Source: Hymenochaete sp. R1 (Eukaryota > Basidiomycota > Agaricomycetes > Hymenochaetales > Hymenochaetaceae). From it: a DNA stretch of 64,000 nucleotides. This document shows positions 24,833 through 36,844 of this stretch, in pieces. The position numbers were made by a program, and so were the translations under genes. The notes beneath the pieces were generated by a model. That model searched no databases. It saw nothing but the letters and a program-made list of their open reading frames with translations, and was not told the DNA's origin. The first letter of the stretch is position 1, and the number at the start of each line of letters is the position of its first letter. Where the stretch lies: positions 308,277 through 372,276 of the forward strand of contig JAFREE010000009.1 of NCBI GenBank assembly GCA_019400425.1. The letters are read 5' to 3'.

Positions 24833-27675
24833 TCAAAGACTGTCGATGAGATGCTTATTGATTAAACACCCGTCGAGCGCGTCCCTGAAAGCAAGCACGA
24901 AGAGTTCCTTGCCACCACCGATATATACGTTAGACACTTTCGGAGTTCAGTAAGTTTGCATCGTAGTAACTGAAGAAAGGGACGACATACACCACAAAGC
25001 GGCTCTCAACCACTCTAATCCCTTCTCAAGACTCTCTTGTTGTAAAAACGCACTACCCTGTTCGAATCGTGAGCACCAAAAAAGGGGCTATAAATGGACA
25101 ATAGAAAGGCTAAACCTGAATAATTGTCTTAATTGGGCCATCAAATCCAAGCGCCGGTGAAAATTTGATGATAAGAGGGTCTTCCTTACTTCTGCGCTTC
25201 TCGTTCGTTCGTTTGGCCTTTGGAGCAGGAAAATAGATGCCATTGGCCTCGAGTGACTTGGTCATTGCTTGAATAACGGCATTCAAGTTCGCAGTCGAAT
25301 ACTCCCCGTTCCAGGTGATTGCAGCTGCCAGCTTGCCATATGCAAGCGAAAGCTCGGGTTTAAGGCCTAGTCGCTCACGAACTTCTGACTTCTTGTACGT
25401 TGCCTCCACTTGTTTAACTAGAGACTCCGCTCGAGCGATCTTCAAGTCATGACGCCTTCCTCGTGAGAGTGAATCGACCGCGAATTTACGTTTCTCTCGA
25501 GCGGCGCTCCCATCGATTTCATTTGCTTTGCATAAATCGCAAGTGCAGCTGAAACCCCAAGGCTTCGTTGATACTCCAATCTGCTCCTTCAAGTTACTCA
25601 TCTTTTCGGAGCCGAATTCCACGACGTAATATCTCAATGTCACCTCTTCTCCTACTTGCAAATCGCGAGAAGCTCGGACAACCATGACATCCCCCAAAAA
25701 GGCTCTACTCGCTGATGGGGTACACGAATGATTGCAAAAGGAAGGAAGTTCGTAGAGTGCTTTGCGACGTCCTCGTGGATTCTCAAATGACTCGAGATTG
25801 GGGAGGTCTTTTCCGAGCGCGGGACACGGGCGGAATGCATTTAAGATCCAGACGGATTCGACTCTTGCAATATCAATATCAACAGTAGGGTTGCGAGGAT
25901 GTTTTAGTGGTGTTACTTTAACATTACCCACGGGGTACGTGTTTGGTTCGGGTTGATCTTCTCCTGCATACATTGCCTTCAGAGTTTCCGCAAGGGTGGC
26001 GTCATCCCAGAGCCGTACCGACATCTTGTTGATCGCAGCGTAGTCGGCGTAGCCTCCAATGGTGTTGGTCAAGAGATTGAAGGCAACAAACGAGTCCCTG
26101 CCATTGTCGGGATTTTCCTCCGGGAACGAGGATACTATTGGCTTCGCTACAATCTGAATCCCTTAATCTAAGCCTTGGGAGGGTGATTTGACTTGTACCA
26201 CTTACCAGCAATTCTCCAGCTTTGACGTTACGAGTCACGAAAAGGCCTCTAATACCGTTCGCAAAATTCGGTTTAATGACCTCTACAGGTCCTGTATAGT
26301 TTGCTACGTCCAACCGAGGAATCTCGCATTGCGAATCTTGAAACATTTGAGCCCAGTTGTACGATCCATCTAGCTGCTCGCGCTGCCGTGCAAGAATCTT
26401 CTTCGTCAGGTCTTTCAGTTCCTTATCGTCGGGCAGTGACGAGACGTGCTGTTCAGCTTCAGCATATCTTCCTTGCCCATAACACGCTCGAGCAGCCCTA
26501 CCAAGTGCTTTGCGAAGAAGACCGCTCTCCAGAGATCCCGTCTCGAGAGCCGTTTTGGCATCAGATAGGGCCGAGTTATTCCATCCCATACGAATGTAAG
26601 CTTCGGCACGATTGAGGATCAGGACGTGATTTTGAGGATCGATCTTCAACCCTTCCGAAAATGCGACCGCAGCTATGAACCATTTCCGGTTCTTGAAGGC
26701 TTGAACACCGAGTTCCCTCCACCCTTCTGCAGAAATCGGAAATTTCGGGGCGCTGGATATCGGTGGGAGCTTGTTCCACTGAGGACTGAGTAATTGGCTA
26801 TCTGAACCGACGAAAACAGCATCAGATGGAGAGTCGATTCGGATCATTGGTTTGGACTGCGATGCGGATAGCTTGTAGGTGGGTTCCCGGATATTGAGAA
26901 AAGTCCCGATAGGGAATATATCATCGGTGGCTATGTCGTCAAAATCCATTGTGAATGGATAATTGTTGATGGATACATGCGCTACGTCACCCCGGCTATC
27001 TTCAACCACAAACCCTGTCGAAATGAGATTTTCTGTCATGGACCATTCAGTAACGATTGCAATGAACTTTTCGAAGTTAGATACTGACTGGTGATAGAGA
27101 TAATCCTACAAGATAGAAAGAATCCCTGAAATCAAGATTTTAAAAATAGGAACAGGGAAGGGGTTAACTGATGTACTTTGTGCGTTTTCCTGACGTATAG
27201 TTCTCTAATTGCGACTGGATATACGTTCATTAAGGCAGGTAAGATACGAGACTTATCACGTACCAGGTTTAAGGTCATCGAGCGGAGTTGAAGAGTGTTT
27301 AGGACGAGTACCGATGAAAGTTTGTTTTATCATATGACCTGTATCCGCTTTACCGGGAGGCGGCCGCGAAGCTCCCCACCTTGAGCGTTCAAACGGGCTG
27401 AATTGCGCCATCAGAGCTGCGCGCTGTACTGGTTTGACTTTCTCTGGAGGAAGCGTTCGTTCTCGGTCATAACGTGCCTTTGCATCACTAAACATTTTCC
27501 AGATATCGGACGGGTCAGCAAGCCCCCTAGTTCGGCCGGGATCGGCATTTTCTGCTCCCATGGATGAGTTCTGTAACATGTTCAAGAGAACAGATGGGTC
27601 CCGCTGAACATCATCGCGAACGTGCTGTGGCAGTCCCATGGACTCCATCATATGAAGTATGGTACTGACATCCAT
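24833..27675 (-). CDS. TPR-SET protein (SMYD/Set5-like), copy 1
   Basis: Putative protein-lysine methyltransferase with an N-terminal TPR-like region. ATG at 27675 (MDVSTILHMMESMGLPQ); a first exon resembling a chaperone-binding tail; REL-YV-KTHK motif near 27190; DIFPIGTFLNIREPTYKL; TPR-like repeats (SAEGWRELGVQAFKNRKWFI, AVAFSEGLKIDPQNHVLILN, RAEAYIRMGWNNSALSDAK). Then the SET domain: GIRGLFVTRNVKAGELL, ELPSFCNHSCTPSASRAF, LQVGEEVTLRYY and the post-SET cysteines GFSCTCDLC. The last two exons encode EKGLEWLRAALW and VSNVYIGGGKELFVLAFRD; TGA at 24833. The usual NHSCxPN motif has Ser in place of the last Asn. Same layout and intron positions as the gene at 28784-31681, so they are tandem duplicates. 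Cofactor binding is plausible; substrate unknown. Confidence 0.85.
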
Positions 27676-27982
27676 GAGGCGGATTTGGCGATGCGTCCCA
27701 GTGCTATGATATGCTGGATAAGGTGTGATTGGAGGGCTTAAAGGAAGGACGCAAAGTCTGAGGCCGCTGTCCTTTATGCCTGTCGGAGTCCGAGTCAGTC
27801 GAAGAATAAGCGCTGGGATCACGTGGATTCATTTTTTGGCATGTACAATCCATCCCCGTGTACATTTTAGTATTCAGAGGAATCACACGCGCACGATGCA
27901 GCGGTATGGCCAATTACGCTGAGAAGCTGGTCATAAGCACCGTTCCTGCAGTTCCTGGCAATGGGCGTCTATCGAACTCACC

Positions 27983-28660
27983 CTAAAACGATGTATCCTG
28001 AAAGAACACATCAGCTATCTCGCCGATTGGTAACTTCAGGCCGACATACCGATAAGCGTTTACCCGCAGCGCTTCCATATTAAAGTTCATTCCATGTTAA
28101 TGACACGATACCATTGAGTGCTATTTTTATACAAGAAGCTGAAGGCCAGCCGGGTTCCAGTGAGGCGTTCCCGGTCAGTTGCTTGCCGGAAATAAAGCGA
28201 CGATAGTGCATGCCATCACAGTGAAGTGGTGCCGAGCCTTCTTTCATCTGAATACGGTGACAAAACTCTCTATTGGAGCTATATTGATGAGAACATCCAT
28301 TTACCTCGTGCATAGTATCATAGTCGGAAACTGTATGTGCACGACGGGAGACGGGGATAACTCGAAGCCCGAGCGTCAATTCGAAGTTGATGTATCGTTG
28401 CTTGAGATTCTACCTGTTAGATCGAAGGTCAACACATGCGACCAGGGCATCGCAAAACCGTCAATCGTTTCGTCCGACGCAACGACTTCACGTTTCGATC
28501 GATGAATTGTAGGCTGGCATGATGTAACAAGTGTGTTAATGAAAGAAGAGAAAGGCGCGCGACTTCGAAAAAGTGAGGGTAGCGAGAGCCGACGCGCGTC
28601 ATCCATAATTTCCTTTTCCGTCGAGCTCAACCGCAAAATGATCAGCATGACAAGTCCCAT
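27983..28660 (-). CDS. unrecognised small protein gene between the SET paralogues
   Basis: I do not recognise it. Minus-strand blocks read as coding when joined by short introns. Exon 1 starts MGLVMLIILRLSSTEKE at 28660 and runs to VLTFDLT. An intron of about 50 bp (about 28371-28420) leads to VIPVSRRAHTVSDYDTMHE, then HRIQMKEGSAPLHCDGMHY and GNASLEPGWPSASCIKIALN. A 40-bp intron near 28110 leads to VNAYRYVGLKLPIGEIAD, ending FFQDTSF and TAG at 27983. About 200 residues with a hydrophobic start. It lies between the two SET genes on the same strand and is absent from the other side of the duplication, so it may be an insertion. Exon borders are tentative. Confidence 0.4.
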
Positions 28661-28783
28661 GAGGCTGAGTTTCGCTCAGCAAAACGCAGATTTCCATAAG
28701 AACGTGTCAAAAAGAATAGCACTTTATTCATACGTTACAAGATGCTTTTTTAGACTATTGATACAAGCTCAAGACTTGGAATT

Positions 28784-31681
28784 TCAAAGTTCGTTAATGG
28801 CGGAAGCGTGAACATGATATCCGTCGAGTTTTTCTTTATAAACAAGCGCGAAAAGTTCCTTCCCGCCTCCATTGCATATATTAGATACTTTGAACAGTAT
28901 GAGCTTTCGCGCGCGCTTCCATGAATGAAGAAACAACTCACACCATACCGCAGCTCTAAGCCACCCCAATCCCTTCTCCGACGATACGGCTAGAAGAATT
29001 GCGGCACCCTGAGTAAAGTATGAGCGTAAATATAGATAACACTGTCAGAGTGGCAAAAGAGATCCAACCTCGATTAGCGTTATAATATGAAGCCCCAAGT
29101 CAAGTGCCGGAGAAGTTTTGATGATGAGAGGGCTATCCTTGTTCTTACGCTTCCTGTTTGTACGTTTAGCCGATGACGGAGGGGAGAAGTAAAGTCCATC
29201 GGTTTCTAAAGAGTGAGTGAACGCTTCAATAGCCAACCTCACTGAAGTAGGGCTTTTGTCGCTTCTTTGGTAAATCGCGACCCCTAGTTCCCTGTGCGCT
29301 CGAGATAGCTCCGGTTTAATTCCTATACGGTCGCGGATATTGGATTTTTTGTACGTTGCTTCCACTTGTGCAAGCAGAGATCTCGCCCTAGCCGTCTTCA
29401 AACCATGACCCTCTCGCTGCATCGTCGCAACCAACAAATTGCGTTTATTTGAGGATGCCTTCCCGTCGATTTTGTTGGCATTGCATAAGTCACACGAGCA
29501 GGTGAATCCCCACGGCTCCGTGTTCAGCGTTTTGAGCCGGGGGTCGTTTGTCTTAGGTTCGGACTGGAACTCCAACGGGTAATAGGCTAACGTCACCTCT
29601 TCCCCTGCGGATAAGTTGCGAATCGCTCGAATGACGATGACGTCACCAAAAAATACTCTATTCGCTGACGGAGTGCACGCATGATTGCAGAACGAAGCCA
29701 ATTCGTAGATCCCTAAACGACGTTCCGGGATGTCTGAGTCGGACGATTTGGAGCTTTCTTTGCACCCTCCTAGCAAACTCTCCATGTTGAATGCGTTGTG
29801 TGTGATGATAGACTCTATTCTCGAAAGATCGATGTCGGTGTTTGGGACGCGAGGATGCTTTAAACCTACTGGATCAACGACTTTCACGGGGTAATCGATC
29901 GGTTCGAAATGACTATCTCCCGCATACATCGCCTTCAGCGTTCTTGCGAGATTGGCATCATCCCAAAGGCGATTTATCATCTTGTGTGTAGTGGCGTACT
30001 CGGCGTAACCTCCAGCGCAATTGGCCAAAACATTGAAAGCAACATATATGGCATTGTCGCGCCTGAGGTTTTCTTCTGGAAAGGAAGATGCTAGCGGTTT
30101 AGCCACGATCTATGTTTTTAATGGATATTAAGCACCTCTGACACTCAGATAACTGTCACGCATAAGACACTTACTAGCAACTCTCCAGCTTTAGTATCGC
30201 GTGTCACGAAAAGACCTCTCACGCCATTCTCGGAACTAGGCGTCCTGACCTCTACGGGACCATGATAATTCGCCACATCCAACCGCAGTACACCGCTTCG
30301 CGAATCGCAAAACATTTTGACCCAGTCGTACGAGCCGTGCAGTTGCTCATGCTTCCTCGCGAGGCACTTTCCTGCGAGATCTTTCAGTTCCTTGTCGTCA
30401 GGAATGGACGAGGCGTATCGTTCTGCTTCATCAAACTTCCCTAGCCCATAACAAGCTCTCGAAGCTCTACCAATCGCCTTGCGTCGAAGTCCACTTTCCA
30501 GCGTTTCCATGTCCAAAGCTTTTTTGGCGTCGACCAGGGCAGAATTGAACCATTCCATTCTAAGGTAGGCTTCAGTGCGATTAAGGACCAGGACGTGATT
30601 TTGGGGGTCGATTTTAAGGCCCTCTGAAAATGCGATTGCAGCCAAGAACCATCGTTGGGCTTTGAATTCGTGAGCGCCAAGGGCTCTCCAGCCTTCTGCA
30701 GAGGTGGGAGCCATGGAAATTCCCTGCAGGGGTGGGAATTTGACATTTCGAGAGCTCAAGGGATAGCCAAGCTCTTCGACGAAAATAACGTCAGATGGGC
30801 AATAAACTCGAAGTATGGGCTGGTGCCCTGAGGAGGATAGCATGTAGCAAGGTTCTCGAATCGCGAGGATGGTTCCGATGGGAAATATATCATCAGTGTC
30901 TCTCTCGCTGGCATCCAATGTAAATGGATAGTTGCAGAGGGAGACTTGTGCTACGTCACCGAAGTTGTCTTCGACTGCAAATCCGGGATAGAGGACGTTT
31001 CCTACACAGGTTCATTAGTTCATATTCATGATAGTTTCAGTGCGCAAAAAGGCACTTACTGGTGATGGAGATAATCCTACAGGGCAAGAAGAATTCCTAG
31101 AGTCCGAAGTAAGGGATGATATCAAGACAGGTCAAATATTAGAGGGTTAACCTTATGCGTCTTCGGGACATGCAACTCTCTAATTCTGACTGGGATACTA
31201 GTCAGCAGGGGGATGCAACGACAGGATGTAAGCTTGGATACGCACTGGGTTGGAGTTCGTCCAACGAAGCGGTTGCAAATTCGAGCTGAGTGCTGATGAA
31301 GGTAAACAGCAGCTCCATAGACGCATCCTGGCCCGTGTTCGACGAGAGTTTCATGTTCCGCATCGAGCGTTCCAATGGACTATGTTGCGCCATCATCACC
31401 TCGCGATCGCACAGCTCGGCTTTCTTCGGGGGACGCGCTATTTCTTTGTCGTAGCGTGCTTTCTGCTGAAGAATCGTACCGAGAATACCGTCTCTGTTCA
31501 GGGAAACTCCGTGACTGATACCTGCTGGCTGTGGGTTGGGTGGTGCTGGTCCCAGAGTTTGCATCTCCTTCAGAAAATCCTGCGCAAACGTAGAGGGGTC
31601 GCAGTTCGCCATTTCACTAAGGGTTTGAAGGGAAGGCATTCCTGACGATTCCAACATACGAGAAACATTGCTGAGATCCAT
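28784..31681 (-). CDS. TPR-SET protein (SMYD/Set5-like), copy 2
   Basis: Paralogue of the gene at 24833-27675, same order throughout. ATG at 31681 (MDLSNVSRMLESSGMPSL), IRELHVPKTHK near 31170, GRIISIT, DIFPIGTILAIREPCYML, TPR-like repeats (TSAEGWRALGAHEFKAQRWF, AIAFSEGLKIDPQNHVLVLN, RTEAYLRMEWFNSALVDAK), SET-domain GVRGLFVTRDTKAGELL, ELASFCNHACTPSANRVFFG, LSAGEEVTLAYY and post-SET GFTCSCDLC. The C-terminus is EKGLGWLRAAVW then VSNICNGGGKELFALVYK; TGA at 28784. Differences from copy 1 include NHAC for NHSC and insertions in the region before the NHxC motif. Both lack the Asn of NHSCxPN. Probably a methyltransferase or a degenerate relative; the substrate cannot be read from sequence. Confidence 0.85.
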
Positions 31682-32303
31682 GGTGGTGTCGAATGAATGG
31701 GGTTGAGAGCAACAATTGAATCAACGCAGAGGGATTGAGAAGCGATTTGGACGCTTTTCGAGACGCGGGAGGCAATAGGCGGATCCATTTGCACGTGTAC
31801 AACCTAGTTTTCAAGTCTATTGCCATTTCCTCTTGAAAGAGAACCCGTGCACACGTCGTCAGGATAAATAGGAATAGTACTACTAGTACCAGAACCTCAC
31901 CTCCATCATTCCATTCGCCCACGATACCAGCCCGTGCCGCGAGCTCTATGTACCAGTTGGTCTGTCTCATAACGAGAAATCGTGAAGATTGAGTTTACGA
32001 TTTGCTATGGACAAATCGTTTCAATTGCACGCCGAGGCTCGAGAAGCTAGAAGAAATCATTACGTGTGAGACGTGAGACAGACAAAGCACACAACCTGAC
32101 AAGTTTGACATTACTTACTTCAGTCACCAGTGCTGTAGCAGGGCTGACCACATATGAGGCACCGTATGAACCCAAGGAAACAAGGCGGAAAACTGTGAAG
32201 AAGCACCATTTGACGCGAGTTTGACCGTCATAGGTATTAGCCGAAGAGAGTTACCAAACAAGTACAACCAAATGAAACGTGGCCACCGGCACTATCGTCC
32301 GTA
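31682..32303. other. intergenic, upstream of SET copy 2
   Basis: Holds the promoter of SET copy 2. No gene seen. An open frame at 31617-31970 (-) overlaps the SET start and has one hydrophobic run but no other support. Confidence 0.45.
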
Positions 32304-32334
32304 CTACAGCTGGGTACACGAAATAATGGGACAC
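32302..32334 (+). repeat. left terminal inverted repeat of the MITE
   Basis: 33 bases identical to the reverse complement of 32555-32587. It starts with TA, which is probably the target-site duplication. Confidence 0.9.
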
Positions 32335-32554
32335 CTGCTTGCCGAGAAATGATCGACGTTGTCGATCTTTTCTGTTGTTTTTGCAGAGGGGGGTGTTACA
32401 GGCTACTAAACTAATGTACATTTAACTTGTCATGTATATATTGGAATATTATCTGTCCTTTTTTTTGCGCAAATGTAATTCAATGAGGTTGTCTTCATGC
32501 GAGTGCATTCCAAAGTGCACGACCCCGACAGTGTCGATCAATTACCAAAAACGG

Positions 32555-32587
32555 GTGTCCCATTATTTCGTGTACCCAGCTGTAGTA
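32555..32587 (-). repeat. right terminal inverted repeat of the MITE
   Basis: 33 bases, exact reverse complement of the left repeat at 32302-32334. Confidence 0.9.
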
Positions 32588-32994
32588 ACCAAAAGCTTTG
32601 CCTTTGCTGTGAAATTTCATTCGTTATCACATTATAGATAGATAGAATATCCAAATTATAATACATTTCTACTGATCTATGGTGATTTGTGGATACAAGT
32701 CATTGTACGATCTCTACTTTAACGACTCAATAGAATCTCCACTCGAAGCCCGGCCACCCGAGCCGATGAATGAATGAAAATATCTGTGTGCTAGGTAAGG
32801 TACCAACGATTTCAGACATGACGGCCATGAGGCAGCTAAGAAAAAGAGAGCACAGAGAGGACAGTAATAAATGTCGATAGGACACCCTATGGTACACCGA
32901 CTTCATGGCGGCATCTTATTTGTTTCAAAATGAACTCAAACATTCTTAAAAAAAGGTCAGCTCAGGCCGATAACTGAGAAGGCTCTCCGGTCGA

Positions 32995-33960
32995 TCAAAG
33001 AAGCCGGACGACTAATACTGGTACTCTTGACATGCGGTAGGATCCATATTCAGCGTTTGAGATAGTCCAGAGTGACCACGAGTGATTAGATTCCTTCGGA
33101 AATAGCTGCTTGAGCCAAGGACGAGTTTGTGGGCGATTCCATTTCACTCTTCTAAGTGTCACTAGCGTTTCTTCGCCTGTAAATAAGAAGTAAGGCCTGG
33201 AACTTATAAGAAGATGTATCCTACGTACCATGTCTTGAGGGCGACGTGTGAGATAAATAATAATGCATATTCATCGCAGCCCCGATTTCCTCATACGGAT
33301 ACAAATTTCTCCATGTTCCGCGATCTCCTAGCGCGTGGCGTTCCATCCTTCGGGTTTATCCTCGATGTACTCCATTGAACGTTTCAACGGGATGGCGGGG
33401 ATGCTCCTCCCAATATTCTGAATTTACGTTGTGCATGTTGACGCACAATAGTCCGGCTTGACCTGCAGGAAGTTGAGGTCGCCTTTCCGTAGATCGACCC
33501 AGAAGAGAAGACGCGCATGTACAATAATAGGGGATCCGTAGCATTCTTCATCCCTATCTCCGTCTAGGGTGGTTAAGAAATGGTCCCAGTGAAGAATATC
33601 ATCCGTGTATGTGTCGCTCGAGCACGGTAAAAGAACGTCCATTTTCTCCTAAAGTTTAGAATAGCTGTGCTTCTGTGCGGTGGGAACATTGCCCATGAAC
33701 CATTCCTCGGACAAGTCCGTGCTCCCCGTTGCTTTCTGGGCGCAAGATACAGATCGTTTGATGTGATAGGCTCCTTCATCACCACTAGATAAGTCAGAAG
33801 TGTTATAGGCAAATTCAGCGGCGAGCGTTCTAATGTGCGTTTCGGATGAGTTGCAGAGGGGGAATTGTAGACAAATCACTCACTTCGTGGCCGTGCTGGA
33901 GCATACGGCTCCGTGGCTTCCGGATAATCATGATTTCTTTACCAATCCATAAGTGTGACC
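32995..33960 (-). pseudogene. unrecognised coding-like blocks, possibly a decayed gene
   Basis: I do not recognise these. Minus-strand pieces that look protein-like include KEIMIIRKPRSRMLQHGHE (about 33935), SSGDEGAYHIKRSV and LSEEWFMGNV (33790-33690), DILHWDHFLTTLDGDRDEEC (about 33590), LLFWVDLRKGDLNFLQVKPD (about 33500) and WSLWTISNAEYGSYRMSRVP (about 33060). They sit in different registers with stops between, so either several short introns or frameshift decay is needed. No domain could be named. A further minus frame at 34316-34546 may belong to the same locus. Confidence 0.25.
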
Positions 33961-35625
33961 AAACGTACAGAATTGAAGAATTAGGCGTCGAAACACGCTT
34001 TTGTTAACGAGGTTGCGACGGCCATATACTGGAAGTCAGTGATGGACAATATCATGTAGACTTGTAGCGACTGGCAATCGATTGGTCACTCAAAACTGTA
34101 CCCGAAGAAGATTTAGACTCTCGGAGGTACAAGGACCTTGCTCGCCCTCGAATCTGAAGGCGTCGCGGTGTTCAAGTTGGCACCAGATGAGGAGAGGAGA
34201 AACAGGCCAGTCGGATTTCCTGTGAAAGTTCGAAATTTCTTAGCGAATGCTTACATAATCCTGACTAGCAATATCAGGAGCATCGCACTCCGACAAGCAC
34301 GACCAATCTTGAATCTCATCTTCCAGATTCCAGTCCCTCGATTTGATCGATGACCAGGCTATGGTCGGACGTAGAGGTGCTAGTGACTAGCAGTGCGCCA
34401 ACGTCTTGAAAGAGATTATCACTTTCCTTCATCAGATATACTTGACACAACGACCACGTCATGCATTCCGACATGCTGAAGTTGAACGGGTCGTTAGTCG
34501 TGGAAAGCGAGAAAAGGTATGTGTTTTCAGTTCGCCTAAGCAACATTCAATGATTCGTCTCCTTTGGTCTGAGTTCAATGATTAATATCGTCTCTTAGTA
34601 GGATACTAGTATCCGATAAATTCGGGCGACGATTTGCGCTGGTGCGTCTCTTCCGCCTCGACGCTCATCATCACCATCGTGCTATGCCAAAGGTATAGAG
34701 TGGGTATGCGACCCGGTCGAGGCCAATTTATATACTGAAGCCTTAAGATGCGGTCTATGAAAGTGCGTGCAGTCAGTTACATTGCATTACACTTAACACT
34801 TGACATCGAAGCCAAGCTAAGGTCAGATAGCTGCCGGTCATCGAGTATCTTGTTCTTTTCACCGTGACTGGTTGCTCAGTCCTACCTTGAAGAGTCCGAC
34901 CAGAAATTGAACCAAGGTCTCGACTGATAGCGCTTACAGGCAACCCCTAAAAATACTTACAGCAAGCTCTTGAAGACTTCGACGACATGTGAAAGTGAGA
35001 CACCTCGCGCTCTGTATCCGAGCGCCGCAGTTAATTATTTTGTTCCTCCCACCGTCAGTTTTTCCTCTTTGAGTCTCTGATCTCAATTACTGTCCTTCTC
35101 AATCAATCAATCACATAGTGGTGATGTTCGGACTCGGAACTTTGCATGTCTTCAAACAGCATGACGCCTACTAGAGTACCCCATTTCATGCGAACTTCCG
35201 ATACCCCGTCAATCTTTGCACCTATACGCAAGTATTTCACACCCACACCTTAAACCTTGTTTATACTGGACTATGTGTCTGGCTTTGTCTTTTCGAGCAC
35301 ATCATGCTGCGATTTGTGCCGGTCTCTTCGACATCGCCGCGTGATTTTAGCCGGAATATCCGCCAGGCATGAAACCTATTAATATTTTTCAAGTTGCAAA
35401 CCATATACACCGCTCAGCTTGAACCTGTGACAGCTTTTTTTCGGACAACAACTGATCTGGATGATGACGGAAAGCTGGGCAGTCTCTTGATGATAACCTC
35501 CGTGTATCATTACATTGTCACAGCAATTTCTTAAAAACACTGCGACGAATCGCAGGATTTTTATCAAGTTTCCTCTACCACTATCTCCGTCTTTACTCTC
35601 ACCACTATCCCCAGCTCAACGCAAC
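33961..35625. other. intergenic, upstream of the 7TM-like gene
   Basis: Mostly non-coding. Short minus frames (34316-34546) and plus frames (34138-34353) overlap and have no family features. The last few hundred bases are pyrimidine-rich just before the ATG at 35626, as in many fungal promoters. Confidence 0.4.
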
Positions 35626-36844
35626 ATGTCTTTACCATCTGCACCCCCAGGAACAAATTTCATAGCTGTCATCCAGCCATCACTCACGTTCGTCCTCGTC
35701 GTCACCCCATTCATGTCGATGCTACTCCCCATTACTATCCTTCTTTACGCCTTCTCCACCGTCAAATCCCGCAAAAGCTTAGTCTTCAATCTCAATATCT
35801 TCATATGCATGCTCGGTATTAGCGATGGCATCCTAAACGACGTTCTCGAATGTCAGTCCATCCTACAGCCCGGAACTTCTATCTCAGACTCCGTGTACCT
35901 CGCCTTTTTCATTCTATTTGTGTTTACGCCGCTTATCGTGGATTCTGTGCTTATCACACGTATACTGGCGTTCTACCCGCCCGTGACGAGCCCACTTCAA
36001 AAGCGTGCTGCGGTCCTCGCCGTCCCGCTGCTATGCAAAGTTGCGCGGCTGGTGTTGTTGATCTTGGGGGCGGTGCAGCTTCAGCGTGACAGTTTCAAGC
36101 TTGGGAGTGTGGCACTCGTGGGCTCGAGGCTCTATTTTCGAAACCCTTATTCAACATCAGAAGCAGCACTCCAGGTCATCGATAATTGGTAAGTCTCTCC
36201 GTTCTCTGATGCCATAGCCATCTACTAAAGTTTCTTAACGTATAGCTACTCTTCGATTTTCTTCCTATACAAATTGAGGCTTTTCGACAAGCAAGGAAGA
36301 GGAGGGTGGACCCAGCGCCACCGTGAGTGATTTAAACGCTACGAACGCAATAATTTTAACCGTCTCCCTCTTTCCAGCTACTGTACTGTTGCGCATCCGT
36401 GGGCTTTTCTATATCGCCCTCGGCAACTTTGTCTTCCCAGTCGTCCTCAACATCGTCCAAATAATATATATTGTATCTGACGATGACTACGTGAAGGGAT
36501 CCATCGTTCGCCTCCTCAACGCCTACGTCTCCATCATCGGTGTTGTCTTTGCTACCATCTGGACGTCGAGCCCTCGTTGGACCGAGAGCAATACGGGCTC
36601 AATGGGATCTTCGTGGAATCACGATCGAATGCATTTGCCCAAGTCAAGCAGAACAATGGACCATTCGGAGCTTGAGCTGCAATTGAGAGCGCAGCACTCA
36701 TCCGGAGATGATCAAGACTCGACGAACTTTGAGGCGAAGGGTCGAGCTGTCGGTGGGCTTGGTTTATCAAGGACCGTGTCAGACTTCACGGGTGAGGAGA
36801 GAGATGCCATTAATATTGATAGAGCTGGACGTAGAGTGGTTTGA
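35626..36844 (+). CDS. orphan multi-pass (about 7TM) membrane protein
   Basis: Three exons (35626-36188, 36246-36322, 36378-36844) give 368 residues. Hydrophobic helices are visible at about SLTFVLVVTPFMSMLLPITI, SLVFNLNIFICMLGI, VYLAFFILFVFTPLIVDSVL, AVLAVPLLCKVARLVLLIL, a helix across the first splice (CYSSIFFLYKLRLF), GLFYIALGNFVFPVVLNIVQ and a last one (LLNAYVSIIGVVFATIWTSS). A hydrophilic Ser-rich C-tail of about 95 residues follows. The seven-helix count with a long cytosolic tail fits fungal orphan GPCR-like proteins, but no ligand family can be named and it is not clearly Ste3. The start is the ATG after the pyrimidine-rich leader; an in-frame ATG at 35515 would add 37 residues without helix character. 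Confidence 0.75.

Larger units (their letters stand above)
32302..32587. mobile_element. MITE, Tc1/mariner-like, with 33-bp perfect inverted repeats
   Basis: Bases 32302-32334 and 32555-32587 are exact reverse complements (33 of 33). Similarity continues inward imperfectly to about 60 bp, including a shared TGATCGAC...TGTCG block at about 32350-32368 and 32526-32542. The outermost TA on each side fits a TA target-site duplication, leaving an element of about 282 bp that begins CTACAGCTGGGTACAC. There is no transposase frame inside. TA duplication and short non-coding length fit a non-autonomous Tc1/mariner (pogo/Fot-type) element; the exact family is inference. Confidence 0.85.
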
